A stretch of 53,019 bases of DNA from Armatimonadota bacterium (GTDB lineage Bacteria > Armatimonadota > Zipacnadia > UBA1398 > JAKPQA01): the NCBI GenBank assembly GCA_029547025.1, contig JAKPQA010000131.1, positions 1 to 53,019 of the forward strand, in the 5' to 3' direction. The translations under genes and the position numbers were made by a program. Each line of letters begins with the position of its first letter. The stretch's first letter is position 1. Positions 1 through 8,009 of this stretch are shown in pieces. The notes beneath the pieces were generated by a model that was given only the letters and a program-made list of their open reading frames with translations, did not search any database and was not told the DNA's origin.

Positions 1-741
1 CAGGTGCCGGGCGACTGGACCCTGGTGGGCTCGGCGAGCCGCGACGGCGGCAAGATCGTCATCACACCGGACGAGGGGGAACAGATCGGCGCCGCCTGGT
101 ATTCGAACCCGGTCGACCTGAGCCGCGATGCCGACCTGCGGTTCCGCGTCTACCTGGGCGACAAGGACGAAGAGGGCGCGGACGGCCTGACCTTCATCCT
201 CGCCGCCGAGCGAGGCGGAACCGATGCCGGCCAGGGCCTCGGCTATCAGGGCGTTGAGAAATCGCTAGCCATCGAGATCGACACCTACCCGAACGACGGC
301 GAGCACCTGGGCGACGATCTGGCCGACCCGGCGGCAGACCACGTGACGGTCGACATCGATGGGTCGGTAGACCATCACGACTCCGACCGCCCCCTGGCCG
401 AGCTCGACAACATCGAGGACGGGCGGGAACACGTTCTGCGGATCCAGTGGGTGGCGGCGGAGAAGATGCTCCGCGTGTTCATCGACGACATGGAGACACC
501 GAAGATCGAGTACGGTGCGGACATCGTGGCCGATCGGCTCGGCGGGCAGTCGGCAGCCCGGCTGGGCGTCGCCGGGTCCACCGGCATGGCGACGAACCGC
601 CAGTATTTCATTGTGCAGAAGCTGGCGGTGGGAGAGATCGATGGCGGAGGCGGCCAAGCGGGCGGTGGCGAGGCGGGTGGCGAGACCGATGGCTGGATCG
701 TCTGCCCCAACTGCGGGCATCGGTTCAAGCTCGACCAGTAG
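1..741 (+). CDS. L-type lectin-domain protein with C-terminal CxxC zinc knuckle (5' partial)
   Basis: The frame is open from the first base, so the true start probably lies outside the window; a GTG at 4 is only a possible start. The visible part looks like a bacterial L-type (legume-like) lectin beta-sandwich: hydrophobic strands, the acidic signature AIEIDTYPN near residue 95 and DHVTVDIDGS near 115. It ends with a strand typical of such domains, VFIDDMETPKIEY. A Gly-rich linker (about residues 213-230) leads to a C-terminal CPNCGHRF knuckle. Only one CxxC pair is visible, so a complete zinc ribbon would need a partner knuckle upstream or dimerisation. The role is unknown; carbohydrate binding is inferred from the fold. 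The next gene starts 64 bp downstream on the same strand. Confidence 0.7.
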   Translation, partial: QVPGDWTLVGSASRDGGKIVITPDEGEQIGAAWYSNPVDLSRDADLRFRVYLGDKDEEGADGLTFILAAERGGTDAGQGLGYQGVEKSLAIEIDTYPNDGEHLGDDLADPAADHVTVDIDGSVDHHDSDRPLAELDNIEDGREHVLRIQWVAAEKMLRVFIDDMETPKIEYGADIVADRLGGQSAARLGVAGSTGMATNRQYFIVQKLAVGEIDGGGGQAGGGEAGGETDGWIVCPNCGHRFKLDQ

Positions 742-805
742 CGATGCGGGAACCGGGTCCTTCGCGCCGGTCCTCCCGGGCGTCAGATACTCGGGAGAGT
801 TGGCC

Positions 806-2344
806 ATGACAGATAGACGGGTCGATGTACTGATCGCCGGGGCCGGGGCGGCTGGTTTGAGGGCCGCCCTGGCCGCGCGTGAGGCGGGGGCCGAGCGGGT
901 TCTGATCGTCTCGAAGACCGAGAGCGGCGTCGACAACTGCAGTGGCATTGCGTGGGGCGGGCTGAGCGGCGCCGTCGGCGGGGCCGATGCCGACCACTAT
1001 GCTTCGGTGCTGGCCGAGTACTCTGAGGGGATCGCGCAGCCGGAGCTGGCGCGGAAGCTGGCCGAGGCCAGCGGTCCGGCTCTCCAGGAGCTGGCGTCGC
1101 TGGGTGTGCAGTCGCAGGTGCATCGAGCGCACCTGACGGTCTCGGCCCGGCCCCGGCATCCGGGAGAGGGCCTGACGCTCCCGCTGCTGAGGCGGTGCCA
1201 GGAAGCTGGGGTCGAGTTCGCCGAGCCCGCCATGCTGGTGCAACTGCTCCGCGATGACCGGGGCTGCCGCGGGGCGATGGTCCTCGATCTGGCCAGCGGC
1301 GACTACTGCCGCGTCTGGGCGGGGGCCACGATTCTGGCCACGGGCGGCTTCGCCGGACTACACGCGCGCAACGACAATCCTGCCGGTACGGTGGGCGACG
1401 GCGTGGCGCTGGGGCTGCTGGCCGGGGCCCGAGCCATCGACCTCGAGTTCGTGATGGTCTTCGAGCTCGGACTCGCGGAGGACGGTTGCCCGCAGGACGG
1501 GTGCTACTTCGGGCCGGCGGTGTCTGCCGGACTCGTGACCGACGACAGCGGGCTGCCGCTGGATCGTGCTCAGCGTGACGAACACTGGCGTGCTGCCAGC
1601 CTCGATACCGCACGCCGCGATGGTCGCTACGACCTGTGGCTGGATCTGACCCGGGTCACACCGGAGCAGTGGCGCGAGGAGAAGCTCGCGCTGGTGCGCC
1701 GCGAGATCCTGCTCGATCTGCCCGTAGCCGACCGGCCGGTCCGGGTCTCGCCGCTGGCTCACTTCACACCCGGGGGCCTGATGATCGACGAGCGGGCACG
1801 CACTGCTGTGCCGGGTCTTTTCGCGGCGGGAGAGGTTGCCGGAGGCGTGTTCGGGGCGGGTCGACCCGGTGGGGGAGCGCTCACCGATGCCATCGTGTTC
1901 GGTGCCGTTGCCGGGCGCGAGGCTGCGGAGTACGCTGCGGCGCGGCCGCAGGCTGGCTCGGGCGATGCGGTCCTCGATCTGCCATTCGTCGAGCCCGGCG
2001 AGAAAGGCCGCCTGCCGTCCGAGGTGCTGAGCGAGATCGGTTGGGCGCTGTGGAACTACGTCTCGCTGTGGCGCAATGGCCGCGGGCTGGAAGCCTGCCT
2101 GGCGTGGCTTCGTGCACTGGAGCTCCCCGCGTCGGCGGGATCGGTTGCCGAGCTGCGGGCCCTGCATGAGGGCCGTCTGGGCCGCATCGTCGCCGAGGCG
2201 GCGGCGCGGGCCGCACTTCTGCGCGAGGAGACGCGCGGCCGGCACCACCGGCGGACCGACTTCCCGGAGCCCGATGCAGCGTGGCAGCGGAACATCATCT
2301 GGCGTCTGAGTGAGGACGGGCAGCTGGCACACGAGGAGGTGTAG
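806..2344 (+). CDS. FAD-dependent oxidoreductase, fumarate reductase/succinate dehydrogenase flavoprotein type
   Basis: A 512-residue flavoprotein. The Rossmann dinucleotide motif GAGAAG lies at residues 12-17, the second FAD signature ATILATGGFAG near 175, the H-x-T-x-GG substrate-loop motif (HFTPGG) near 319, and a C-terminal FAD motif with the conserved Arg (GAGRPGGGALTDAIVFG) near 345. These are the hallmarks of the FrdA/SdhA/NadB superfamily. No signal peptide is visible, so it is probably cytoplasmic. ATG 806 was chosen because it begins directly before the FAD motif and has a GGGAGAG ribosome-binding site 7 bases upstream; the frame stays open further up but that part is not protein-like. 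No iron-sulphur partner gene lies nearby, so it may be a stand-alone dehydrogenase. The substrate is unknown. Confidence 0.88.
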   Translation: MTDRRVDVLIAGAGAAGLRAALAAREAGAERVLIVSKTESGVDNCSGIAWGGLSGAVGGADADHYASVLAEYSEGIAQPELARKLAEASGPALQELASLGVQSQVHRAHLTVSARPRHPGEGLTLPLLRRCQEAGVEFAEPAMLVQLLRDDRGCRGAMVLDLASGDYCRVWAGATILATGGFAGLHARNDNPAGTVGDGVALGLLAGARAIDLEFVMVFELGLAEDGCPQDGCYFGPAVSAGLVTDDSGLPLDRAQRDEHWRAASLDTARRDGRYDLWLDLTRVTPEQWREEKLALVRREILLDLPVADRPVRVSPLAHFTPGGLMIDERARTAVPGLFAAGEVAGGVFGAGRPGGGALTDAIVFGAVAGREAAEYAAARPQAGSGDAVLDLPFVEPGEKGRLPSEVLSEIGWALWNYVSLWRNGRGLEACLAWLRALELPASAGSVAELRALHEGRLGRIVAEAAARAALLREETRGRHHRRTDFPEPDAAWQRNIIWRLSEDGQLAHEEV

Positions 2345-2363
2345 GGGAATCCGGCGGCGCCCC

Positions 2364-2771
2364 CTACGGCTTCGGCGCTGGCGCTGTGCGCTCCAGAACC
2401 AGCCTACGCGCACGCCGGAGCGCGGCGCTCTCACTGCCCACGGCGCCCGCCGGAGCCGGCATGGCGGCCGTGTTGCCCCCAGGTGCTGGCACAGGCGAGG
2501 CGCCCTCGCACTGGGCGGTGCAGATGATCTCGCCCGGCCACGGGTCCACGAACGCGCTGCGGTCAGGCACGCAATGGAGGGGTCTGTCTTTCGGGCCGAG
2601 CTTCACCATGACGTTCCACGCCGGGCCTCTCCGGGTCGCTTCGGCCTCCGCACAGAAGTCCCTGGTCGTCTCGATCCAGCCGCCCTTCAGGTCGCCCAGC
2701 TTCGGACGCACGATCTCCTCGGCTGGCTCCGCCGTCACCGTGGCCGGCCGCCGAGCACATCCCGGGGGCAC
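2364..2771 (-). CDS. hypothetical protein, end of a degenerate-looking cluster
   Basis: A 135-codon frame starting with GTG and running to a stop 20 bp from the converging flavoprotein gene. Third codon positions are strongly G/C and the central part (residues about 20-80, containing GGWIETTRDF, WNVMVKLGPK and DPWPGEIICTA) reads like genuine protein. The C-terminal 40 residues are Ala/Pro/Arg-rich. I recognise no family. It lies 31 bp after the preceding small ORF in a different frame, so the two could be separate genes of one operon or pieces of a longer gene broken by a frameshift. No strong ribosome-binding site precedes the GTG. Confidence 0.45.
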   Translation of the reverse strand: MPPGCARRPATVTAEPAEEIVRPKLGDLKGGWIETTRDFCAEAEATRRGPAWNVMVKLGPKDRPLHCVPDRSAFVDPWPGEIICTAQCEGASPVPAPGGNTAAMPAPAGAVGSESAALRRARRLVLERTAPAPKP

Positions 2772-2802
2772 GGCAGCCGTTCTCAGCGATCACCTGGCGC
2801 CA

Positions 2803-3162
2803 TCAGGCCCCGACGTCGGCCGACCTCGGCGGCACCATGGTGAACCACGACTCCATCTCGGCTATGTCGAAGTCGGGGAGGACCTTGGCCACCAGGTCCC
2901 GGCCCGGGGCGTCGATCTGTTCAGACGTGGGTTGGGTCTCGATCCGGTGCTCGGCGTGAACGGACCTGGGAAAGCCCCGGTCTGACCCGATGGCCGGCTC
3001 ACCGTCCATGCGGTTCACAGCCACCCACCAGCCCCCATCGATGTTGAGGGTGTAGCCCCTGCCATCCCGCTCCCGCGAAGTGACCGCGCCGACTGGTGCT
3101 CCCATGCGCTTCGCGGCTGAGACCGCAGTGGCGACCGCCTGCTCCTCACTCGCTCGACACAT
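2803..3162 (-). CDS. hypothetical protein, possibly 3' part of a frameshifted gene
   Basis: A 119-residue frame from ATG 3162. It contains a helical opening (SEEQAVATAVSAAKRMG), then GYTLNIDGGWWVAVNRMDGE and a C-terminal segment DLVAKVLPDFDIAEMESWF. Codon use is coding-like. The pattern of helix, then strand with adjacent tryptophans, is vaguely reminiscent of PepSY-like small domains, but I would not assign a family. Its ATG overlaps the end of the upstream fragment, which terminates 16 bases inside this ORF. Removing a single T near 3149 would join the two frames into one continuous protein (SSE followed by EEQAVA). It may therefore be the intact half of a broken gene. Confidence 0.45.
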   Translation of the reverse strand: MCRASEEQAVATAVSAAKRMGAPVGAVTSRERDGRGYTLNIDGGWWVAVNRMDGEPAIGSDRGFPRSVHAEHRIETQPTSEQIDAPGRDLVAKVLPDFDIAEMESWFTMVPPRSADVGA

Positions 3163-3299
3163 ACGGCGAGTACCGCGAGTGGCAGTCCTCGTCGACCTCA
3201 GTCGCGCTCTCGTTCGGGGCATAGATGGGCGGGATGACTGGCGGCGGGATCAGAGGACCCGTGTATTCGCCTCCCCCACCGAGTTGCCGGCTGGGCCAT
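3146..3299 (-). pseudogene. short frameshifted fragment upstream of the hypothetical ORF
   Basis: From an ATG at 3299 the frame begins MAQPATR. After a GGGGG run near 3271-3279 the coding-like signal moves to the adjacent frame, reading GEYTGPLIPPPVIPPIYAP and on to EVDEDCHSRYSPYVSSE before a TGA at 3146. Neither frame alone gives a sensible protein with a start, but one base removed in the G run restores about 50 residues. A second single-base change at the stop would continue into the ORF at 2803-3162. This is either a decayed gene or two assembly errors. The function is unknown. Confidence 0.35.
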
Positions 3300-3344
3300 G
3301 CTCGGCAGTGCCGACGCGGTGTGATGTGCGCCCTGAGCCTTGCT

Positions 3345-5777
3345 CTATGGCTTCAGCGTCACGCGGATGTGGGTGACGGGTGGCCTGGCATCGACATCGG
3401 CTTGCGCGTAGCGACTGCCCTCGATCGGCCGGACCGCTGCCCCCACTCGCTCGCCGTCTACCTCGACCCGAGACAGCTCCCGGCCATCCGGCAGCAGTGC
3501 GTCGAGGTGAATGTGTCGCGCGTTCCCGGCCACGGTCAGGTCGATGGCATCTGGCCCGGCGGAGTACTGCAGGGCCACGTAGGCTTTCGAGGGGCCATAG
3601 GGGAGGCACACCGTGGCCTCGGACACGCCCGCGGCGGCGAAGCGTGGCGCCACGGTGATGTCCTCGTACTCCGTGGCGTCGTCGACGATGCCCGCCAGCC
3701 CCTCGGCCATGGCCGAGAGCACCGCGGCGGCGCTCCAGCCCGATGGCCCGCCGCCCTGGTCCTGGCCGTCACGCGTGTAGAGGAACCCGAGCATTCCGCG
3801 CTCCGCAACGAGCTGGGCCACTCGGTCGATGATGTCCGCCCCATAGGCCTCGCGGCCATGGGCGAGGGCTGCCTTGGCCAGTTCACCCGCCACGAAGCCG
3901 GCTACGCCGCCGTTGATGTACGCCCCGGCCGGATAGGGCCCGAACTGCGGGTACGGCGGGTCGAGCGCGTACCACTCAGCGAACTGGGCCGAGGCCTTCC
4001 GCGAGTGGTAGGCGTCGATGATCCTCACCGCCATCTCGTGCGTCGGCATGCCGCGGTTGATGTCGTAGGTGTTCGACAGGCTCAGGATCTGCGACTCATC
4101 GACTCTGGTATCGACTGGCTGCAGGTAGAGCTGGTGGAGGTAGTGATCGCCCGTCCAGAGGAGTGCGTTGGCACGGGCGCGGATGGCCTCGCCCTGCCGC
4201 TGCCACTCCTCGGCCCGTTCCTCGTGCCCCAATGCACGATGCATCTTGGCGAGCTGCACGCAGGCCTGGTAGAGCCCGCTCTGATCGCCGTGCATGATGG
4301 CCATGGGCGTGTAGTCCGAGACGGTGCGGTCCTGATCCGAGAGCCCAAAGGTGAAGTCCCACGTGTCGGGCGTCAGTGGACGCTTCATGAGCTGGTGCTC
4401 TGCATCCCACCGCATGGGATCCTCGAGGCAGAACTGCATCCCGGCCTCGAGCGCGGCGAGGCGCCTCTCCATGGCTGCGTCATCGCCGGTGGCCTGCCAG
4501 GCGGTGTAGACGCCCTCGACCATCAGATACTCCACATCGGCCTCGAGCTCGAGCCGGACGAACGCCAGCGAGTCGCCGGGCTCGATCCGCACGAACTCGG
4601 GGTGCACGAAGGTGGTGTGGCTGTCTGTGGGCACGGTGAGGATCTCATGGAAGAACCCGCGCGCGGGCTGCAGCTCGATGAGAGTGTCGATGAAGCTCGT
4701 CAGGTCCTCGGCCCACCACTTGTAGGCCTTCATCTCGTGCACGTGGTCACGCACCCATGTCGGGTTCGCACGGATGCGCCCATCCTTCCACCAATAGAAG
4801 GACTCATCACCCTTCACCTGGCTGACGAGGGTGTCGAACAGCCTTTCGTGGCCGCGGTCGGTCCGGAACCTCGGCTGTGGCTGCAGGAGCACCGTCGCCC
4901 GTGCCACCTCGTGGTCGCCAACGGTGAGAGTCAGTGTCATCGGACCCGTGGTTCCCGCGGGTAGCAGCTCGATCGATCCGGCGGAGAGGTCCACCTTCTT
5001 CCGGTCGATGGTGCGGCCGCCAGTGTCCAGTAGGGCCACGTGGCCGCGCCCCTTGCCGCCCCGGACCACCACTCCGAACGGCTCAAGCGGCTGAGCCCGA
5101 TCGGCGGACTCGATGGTCACCGTCCGGCCGTGGACCTCCGCCGACAGCCTCAGCGGCTCGGGCTGGCCTTGTGCGGACATCGAGTCATAGCGGCTCATGG
5201 AATCGCCCACCTCTCGGACACTCAGGTCGTCATAGAGCGTCACCGCTCGGCCCACCCGCAGTCCGAGCCGACCCGGGTCCGCGATGGGGTTAGTGGCACA
5301 GAGCAGGGGCTCACCATCGAGCCCGGCGGCGAGCCTTCCGCCGGCGCAGACGATCTCGAGCGTGTGCCACTCGCCGAGCCGGACTCGTCGCGGTGCCAGT
5401 GCCTGGCCCAGTGGCTGCCAGACGCCACCGGTGGCCGCCACCACTCGGACGGCGCTGCTTCGACCCTCCAGGTACACTTGCACGAAGCGCGAGCCATCGT
5501 CGGAGGCGCAGACGATCACGGGCGCCTCGCACTCACCCCGGTCCTCGGCAAGCAGGCACCGCACGGTCAGCGAGAACTCGGCAGGGAGCCGGAGGCCTTC
5601 GGCATAGACTGCTGTCGCTGGCTCGAGCCGGAGGCAGTGATTGGCCGGGTCTATCGGGTCGCCAACCACGGTGGCCCCGGGCGCGACCAGCAGCGGCGCG
5701 GGACCTTCAAACGTCTCGGCCACAGCCAGGCCGGGCGCAGCGATGAGCAAGCAGGCGAGCGGGACGATCCGAACCAC
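3345..5777 (-). CDS. secreted LamG-like plus alpha/alpha-toroid glycosidase-like protein
   Basis: An 810-residue protein with a signal peptide (MVRIVPLACLLIAAPGLAVAE). Residues about 22-190 form a concanavalin/LamG or 3-keto-disaccharide-hydrolase (DUF1080)-like beta-sandwich (EFSLTVRCLL, GEWHTLEIVCAGG, GRLGLRVG). Residues about 300-700 read as an alpha/alpha toroid of the six-hairpin glycosidase class, with DSHTTFVHPEFV, RPLTPDTWDFTFG and the tail GYVAGEL-like helices. A C-terminal beta-sandwich ends VTHIRVTLKP. The fold points to glucosidase, trehalase or unsaturated-glucuronyl-hydrolase-type activity, but I cannot place it in a numbered GH family and did not identify catalytic acids. It starts 123 bp from the divergent membrane-protein gene at 5900, sharing that intergenic region. 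Confidence 0.82.
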   Translation of the reverse strand: MVRIVPLACLLIAAPGLAVAETFEGPAPLLVAPGATVVGDPIDPANHCLRLEPATAVYAEGLRLPAEFSLTVRCLLAEDRGECEAPVIVCASDDGSRFVQVYLEGRSSAVRVVAATGGVWQPLGQALAPRRVRLGEWHTLEIVCAGGRLAAGLDGEPLLCATNPIADPGRLGLRVGRAVTLYDDLSVREVGDSMSRYDSMSAQGQPEPLRLSAEVHGRTVTIESADRAQPLEPFGVVVRGGKGRGHVALLDTGGRTIDRKKVDLSAGSIELLPAGTTGPMTLTLTVGDHEVARATVLLQPQPRFRTDRGHERLFDTLVSQVKGDESFYWWKDGRIRANPTWVRDHVHEMKAYKWWAEDLTSFIDTLIELQPARGFFHEILTVPTDSHTTFVHPEFVRIEPGDSLAFVRLELEADVEYLMVEGVYTAWQATGDDAAMERRLAALEAGMQFCLEDPMRWDAEHQLMKRPLTPDTWDFTFGLSDQDRTVSDYTPMAIMHGDQSGLYQACVQLAKMHRALGHEERAEEWQRQGEAIRARANALLWTGDHYLHQLYLQPVDTRVDESQILSLSNTYDINRGMPTHEMAVRIIDAYHSRKASAQFAEWYALDPPYPQFGPYPAGAYINGGVAGFVAGELAKAALAHGREAYGADIIDRVAQLVAERGMLGFLYTRDGQDQGGGPSGWSAAAVLSAMAEGLAGIVDDATEYEDITVAPRFAAAGVSEATVCLPYGPSKAYVALQYSAGPDAIDLTVAGNARHIHLDALLPDGRELSRVEVDGERVGAAVRPIEGSRYAQADVDARPPVTHIRVTLKP

Positions 5778-5899
5778 CTCCGCTGGCGGCCACAGGAGTG
5801 CCCCCTGCGGCCGCCGAATACACCGGCCAGGTACAGTGCGGCGTCCCGCGGAACCTCGACTCCCCCGGAACGCGGCGCGAGGAAGGGGACACGAATCCC

Positions 5900-6181
5900 G
5901 TGCGTCGAAACGCCCTCAACTACTGGATCGACCTGGCCATGTTTCTCTTGATGATCGGGATCGCGTTCATCGGAATCCTGCTTGGGTTTGTGATCCCCAA
6001 GGGGGAAAGGTTCTCGGACAAGGCCAAGTCGTTCTGGGGCATCGGCCGCCATGACTGGGGCGACATTCACCTGTGGCTGTCGCTGACCTTCGTGGTTCTG
6101 TTGATCGTGCACCTGTGGCTGCACTGGGGCTGGATCGTGGCGACCACCAAGCAGGTTTTTCGGCCGAAGCGGCCATCATGA
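5900..6181 (+). CDS. DUF4405-family membrane protein
   Basis: A 93-residue protein with two transmembrane helices (LAMFLLMIGIAFIGILLGFVI and LWLSLTFVVLLIVHLWLHW). The histidines in GRHDWGDIHLW and VHLWLHW are spaced as in the DUF4405 family, which resembles cytochrome b-type haem-binding helices. GTG 5900 is preceded by AGGAAGGGG; a longer frame from 5798 is open but reads as non-protein. Its end overlaps by 6 bp the end of the converging HTH-thioredoxin gene. Next to a thioredoxin and CcdA, a role in membrane electron transfer is plausible but inferred. Confidence 0.8.
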   Translation: MRRNALNYWIDLAMFLLMIGIAFIGILLGFVIPKGERFSDKAKSFWGIGRHDWGDIHLWLSLTFVVLLIVHLWLHWGWIVATTKQVFRPKRPS

Positions 6182-6796
6182 GGCGGGCTCTTCGTGGGGG
6201 GGTATATGCTTCCGGACCATCTCCGCCAGCGCCCGGTCCTTGGGAATTCGGCCGCTGACGAGAACCTGACCATTCACAATCAGCGCTGGGGTCAGTATGG
6301 GGCCGAACGCGGCAATCTCGTCAAGGCTCTTGATGTAGCGGAGGTTGATGTCCGGCCGGTCGAGTGCGGACAGGATGCGCGACACCGTCGCGTGTAGGGC
6401 ATCGCACCGGCGGCAGCCCGGGCCGAGCACGAGGACCTCGCAGGGAGCGTCGCCTTCCGGCCCCAATGGGCGCACTTCCTCTCCGATGGCTCTGGCGAGG
6501 TACTGGGCCATCACCTGCAGCGACGCCGAGAGCCGCTCGACCTCGCTTTCGAGGTCGGTCACCCAACGCTCCAGGAGGGTGATTCGGCAGGCTGGGTCAT
6601 CGGCGTCGCTGCCGGCCCACCCTTCCGGGGAGGCGGTGTGGGGATCCAGGAGCCTGGCGACCTCGCTCTCGGCGATCCGGTGCCGCCCTCCTGGCAACTT
6701 CGTCGAAGCGATCTTGCCCTCGTAGATATACCGCTTGACGGTGGGGACACTCACGTTGAGCGCCTCTGCCACCTCGGTGCATGTGAGATACCGCAT
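6176..6796 (-). CDS. MerR-type HTH fused to a CxxC thioredoxin-like domain
   Basis: A 206-residue fusion. Residues 1-55 are a MerR/excisionase (BldC-like) helix-turn-helix: YLTCTEVAEALNVSVPTVKR, then a wing KLPGGRHRIAESEVARLL. Residues about 73-103 form a short coiled coil (LLERWVTDLESEVERLSASL). Residues about 118-200 are a small glutaredoxin/thioredoxin-like domain with the redox pair C128-R-R-C131 and the cis-proline motif ITPALIVNG around P170, as in 'redox-active disulfide' proteins. ATG 6796 has GGAGG five bases upstream; an upstream extension is not needed. It is the last gene of the thioredoxin-CcdA operon (26 bp after ccdA). A DNA-binding protein whose activity responds to thiol state is the natural reading, inferred from the domain pairing. 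Confidence 0.82.
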   Translation of the reverse strand: MRYLTCTEVAEALNVSVPTVKRYIYEGKIASTKLPGGRHRIAESEVARLLDPHTASPEGWAGSDADDPACRITLLERWVTDLESEVERLSASLQVMAQYLARAIGEEVRPLGPEGDAPCEVLVLGPGCRRCDALHATVSRILSALDRPDINLRYIKSLDEIAAFGPILTPALIVNGQVLVSGRIPKDRALAEMVRKHIPPHEEPAS

Positions 6797-6822
6797 GGGG
6801 GCCTCCATACCATCGGTCCACG

Positions 6823-7512
6823 CTAGGCACTCCAGATGATATAGAAGCCGACGGCAATCAGCAGCCACCCACCGGCAATCTGTAGCCCGCGGCCATAGGG
6901 CGCGAACCGCTCAAGCCCAGCCAGAGACGCGGCCAGGAGCCCGACGAGTACAGCCGGCAGGGCGTGCCCCACGGCATAGGCCAGCATCAGAAGGGCCGCC
7001 AACCCCACGGTCCCCTGGGCCGATGCGACCGATAGGATGGCGATCAGCGGCGGGGTGGCGCACGGTGTCGCCACGAGGCCCATCAGCACGCCGATGACCA
7101 AGGCGCCCGGCACACCGTTCATCCGAGCCCAGCAAGACACCAGCGCCGATCCGCCGCCGAACTCGATGTGGATCAGGCCGGCCATGATGGCACCGGCGGC
7201 AAGGCAGATGCCGCCGGCGATCCACGACCAAGCCGCTCGGGATAGCCCGAGGCGAGGCAGCACCAGGCTCCCCACTACGCCCATGCCCACATACACGGCA
7301 GCGAGTCCAACCACGAAGGCAATGCCCAGGATTGCCGTCCGGCGGGGCGAGCGGTCGCTCCGAGACCACATGTAGCCCGCAATGGCGCCGATCATCGGGT
7401 ACGCACATGGGTTCAGAGACGTGCAGAGGCCGGCGATGAACGCCAGGGGCACCAACCACGGACTGCCGGAGGCGAGCCCGTCCGAAATGGCCTGAGCGAT
7501 GTCGGACTGCAC
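6823..7512 (-). CDS. ccdA: CcdA/DsbD-type thiol electron-transport membrane protein
   Basis: A 229-residue six-helix membrane protein. The two hallmark half-site motifs are present: TSLNPCAYPMIGAI (C36) and LVATPCATPPLIAIL (C151). In the CcdA/DsbD family, these cysteines pass reducing equivalents from cytoplasmic thioredoxin across the membrane. The start is ATG 7512, two bases after the stop of the upstream thioredoxin gene, so the two are co-translated. The partner on the outer face is probably that thioredoxin, which has an N-terminal membrane anchor. Length is normal for CcdA. Confidence 0.9.
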   Translation of the reverse strand: MQSDIAQAISDGLASGSPWLVPLAFIAGLCTSLNPCAYPMIGAIAGYMWSRSDRSPRRTAILGIAFVVGLAAVYVGMGVVGSLVLPRLGLSRAAWSWIAGGICLAAGAIMAGLIHIEFGGGSALVSCWARMNGVPGALVIGVLMGLVATPCATPPLIAILSVASAQGTVGLAALLMLAYAVGHALPAVLVGLLAASLAGLERFAPYGRGLQIAGGWLLIAVGFYIIWSA

Positions 7513-7514
7513 GA

Positions 7515-8000
7515 CTACTTCGTTTCGCCCTGCCGAGTGGCACTGGCCGCCACGGCCTGATCGATCTCCGCCTTCAGTTCATCGAGTGGGATGAACCCCT
7601 CGTGGCGCCAGAGCTCCTGGCCCTTCCCATCGACGATGACCTGGGTGGGGATCAGCCGGAGACGGAAGCGGCTCACCACGTCGGTGTGCACATCGGTGTC
7701 GACGCGGACCACGTCCACCTTGCCCGCGAGCACCGGCTCGAGCTCGGCCAGCACTTTCTGCATCTTCTGGCACTGCTGACACTCGTCCGAGCCGAGCTCG
7801 ACGAGCGATGGTCGATCGGGGTTGGCCGGGATCGCCGGCGCCGCAGCGGTGTCCGCCGCCGGTCCGCCCACGGGCACGCATGTGTCACAACCCTCTGCCC
7901 CGGCGGCAGCTACCTGCCGGCGCGTGCTGAGCTGCGTGCCGGCCACGAACCCCACGGCCGCGGCGATCACAACGAGACCCACTACGCGATATGTGCCCAC
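7515..8000 (-). CDS. membrane-anchored thioredoxin-family protein
   Basis: A 161-residue protein with an uncleaved-looking N-terminal anchor (VVGLVVIAAAVGFVAGT). After a short linker, a thioredoxin fold carries the active pair C74-Q-Q-C77 and the cis-proline loop RLIPTQVIVDGKG. A second CxxC (C38-D-T-C41) sits between the anchor and the domain, which is not standard for the family and could bind metal or shuttle electrons. It is the first gene of the thioredoxin-ccdA-HTH/thioredoxin operon. The likely role is extracytoplasmic disulfide reduction or cytochrome c maturation, driven through CcdA. Confidence 0.87.
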   Translation of the reverse strand: MGTYRVVGLVVIAAAVGFVAGTQLSTRRQVAAAGAEGCDTCVPVGGPAADTAAAPAIPANPDRPSLVELGSDECQQCQKMQKVLAELEPVLAGKVDVVRVDTDVHTDVVSRFRLRLIPTQVIVDGKGQELWRHEGFIPLDELKAEIDQAVAASATRQGETK

Positions 8001-8009
8001 GGGTGCCTC

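Noticed and set aside
515-805. Upstream extension of the flavoprotein
   Set aside because: It overlaps the lectin frame and is not protein-like; the FAD motif begins right after ATG 806 with a good ribosome-binding site.
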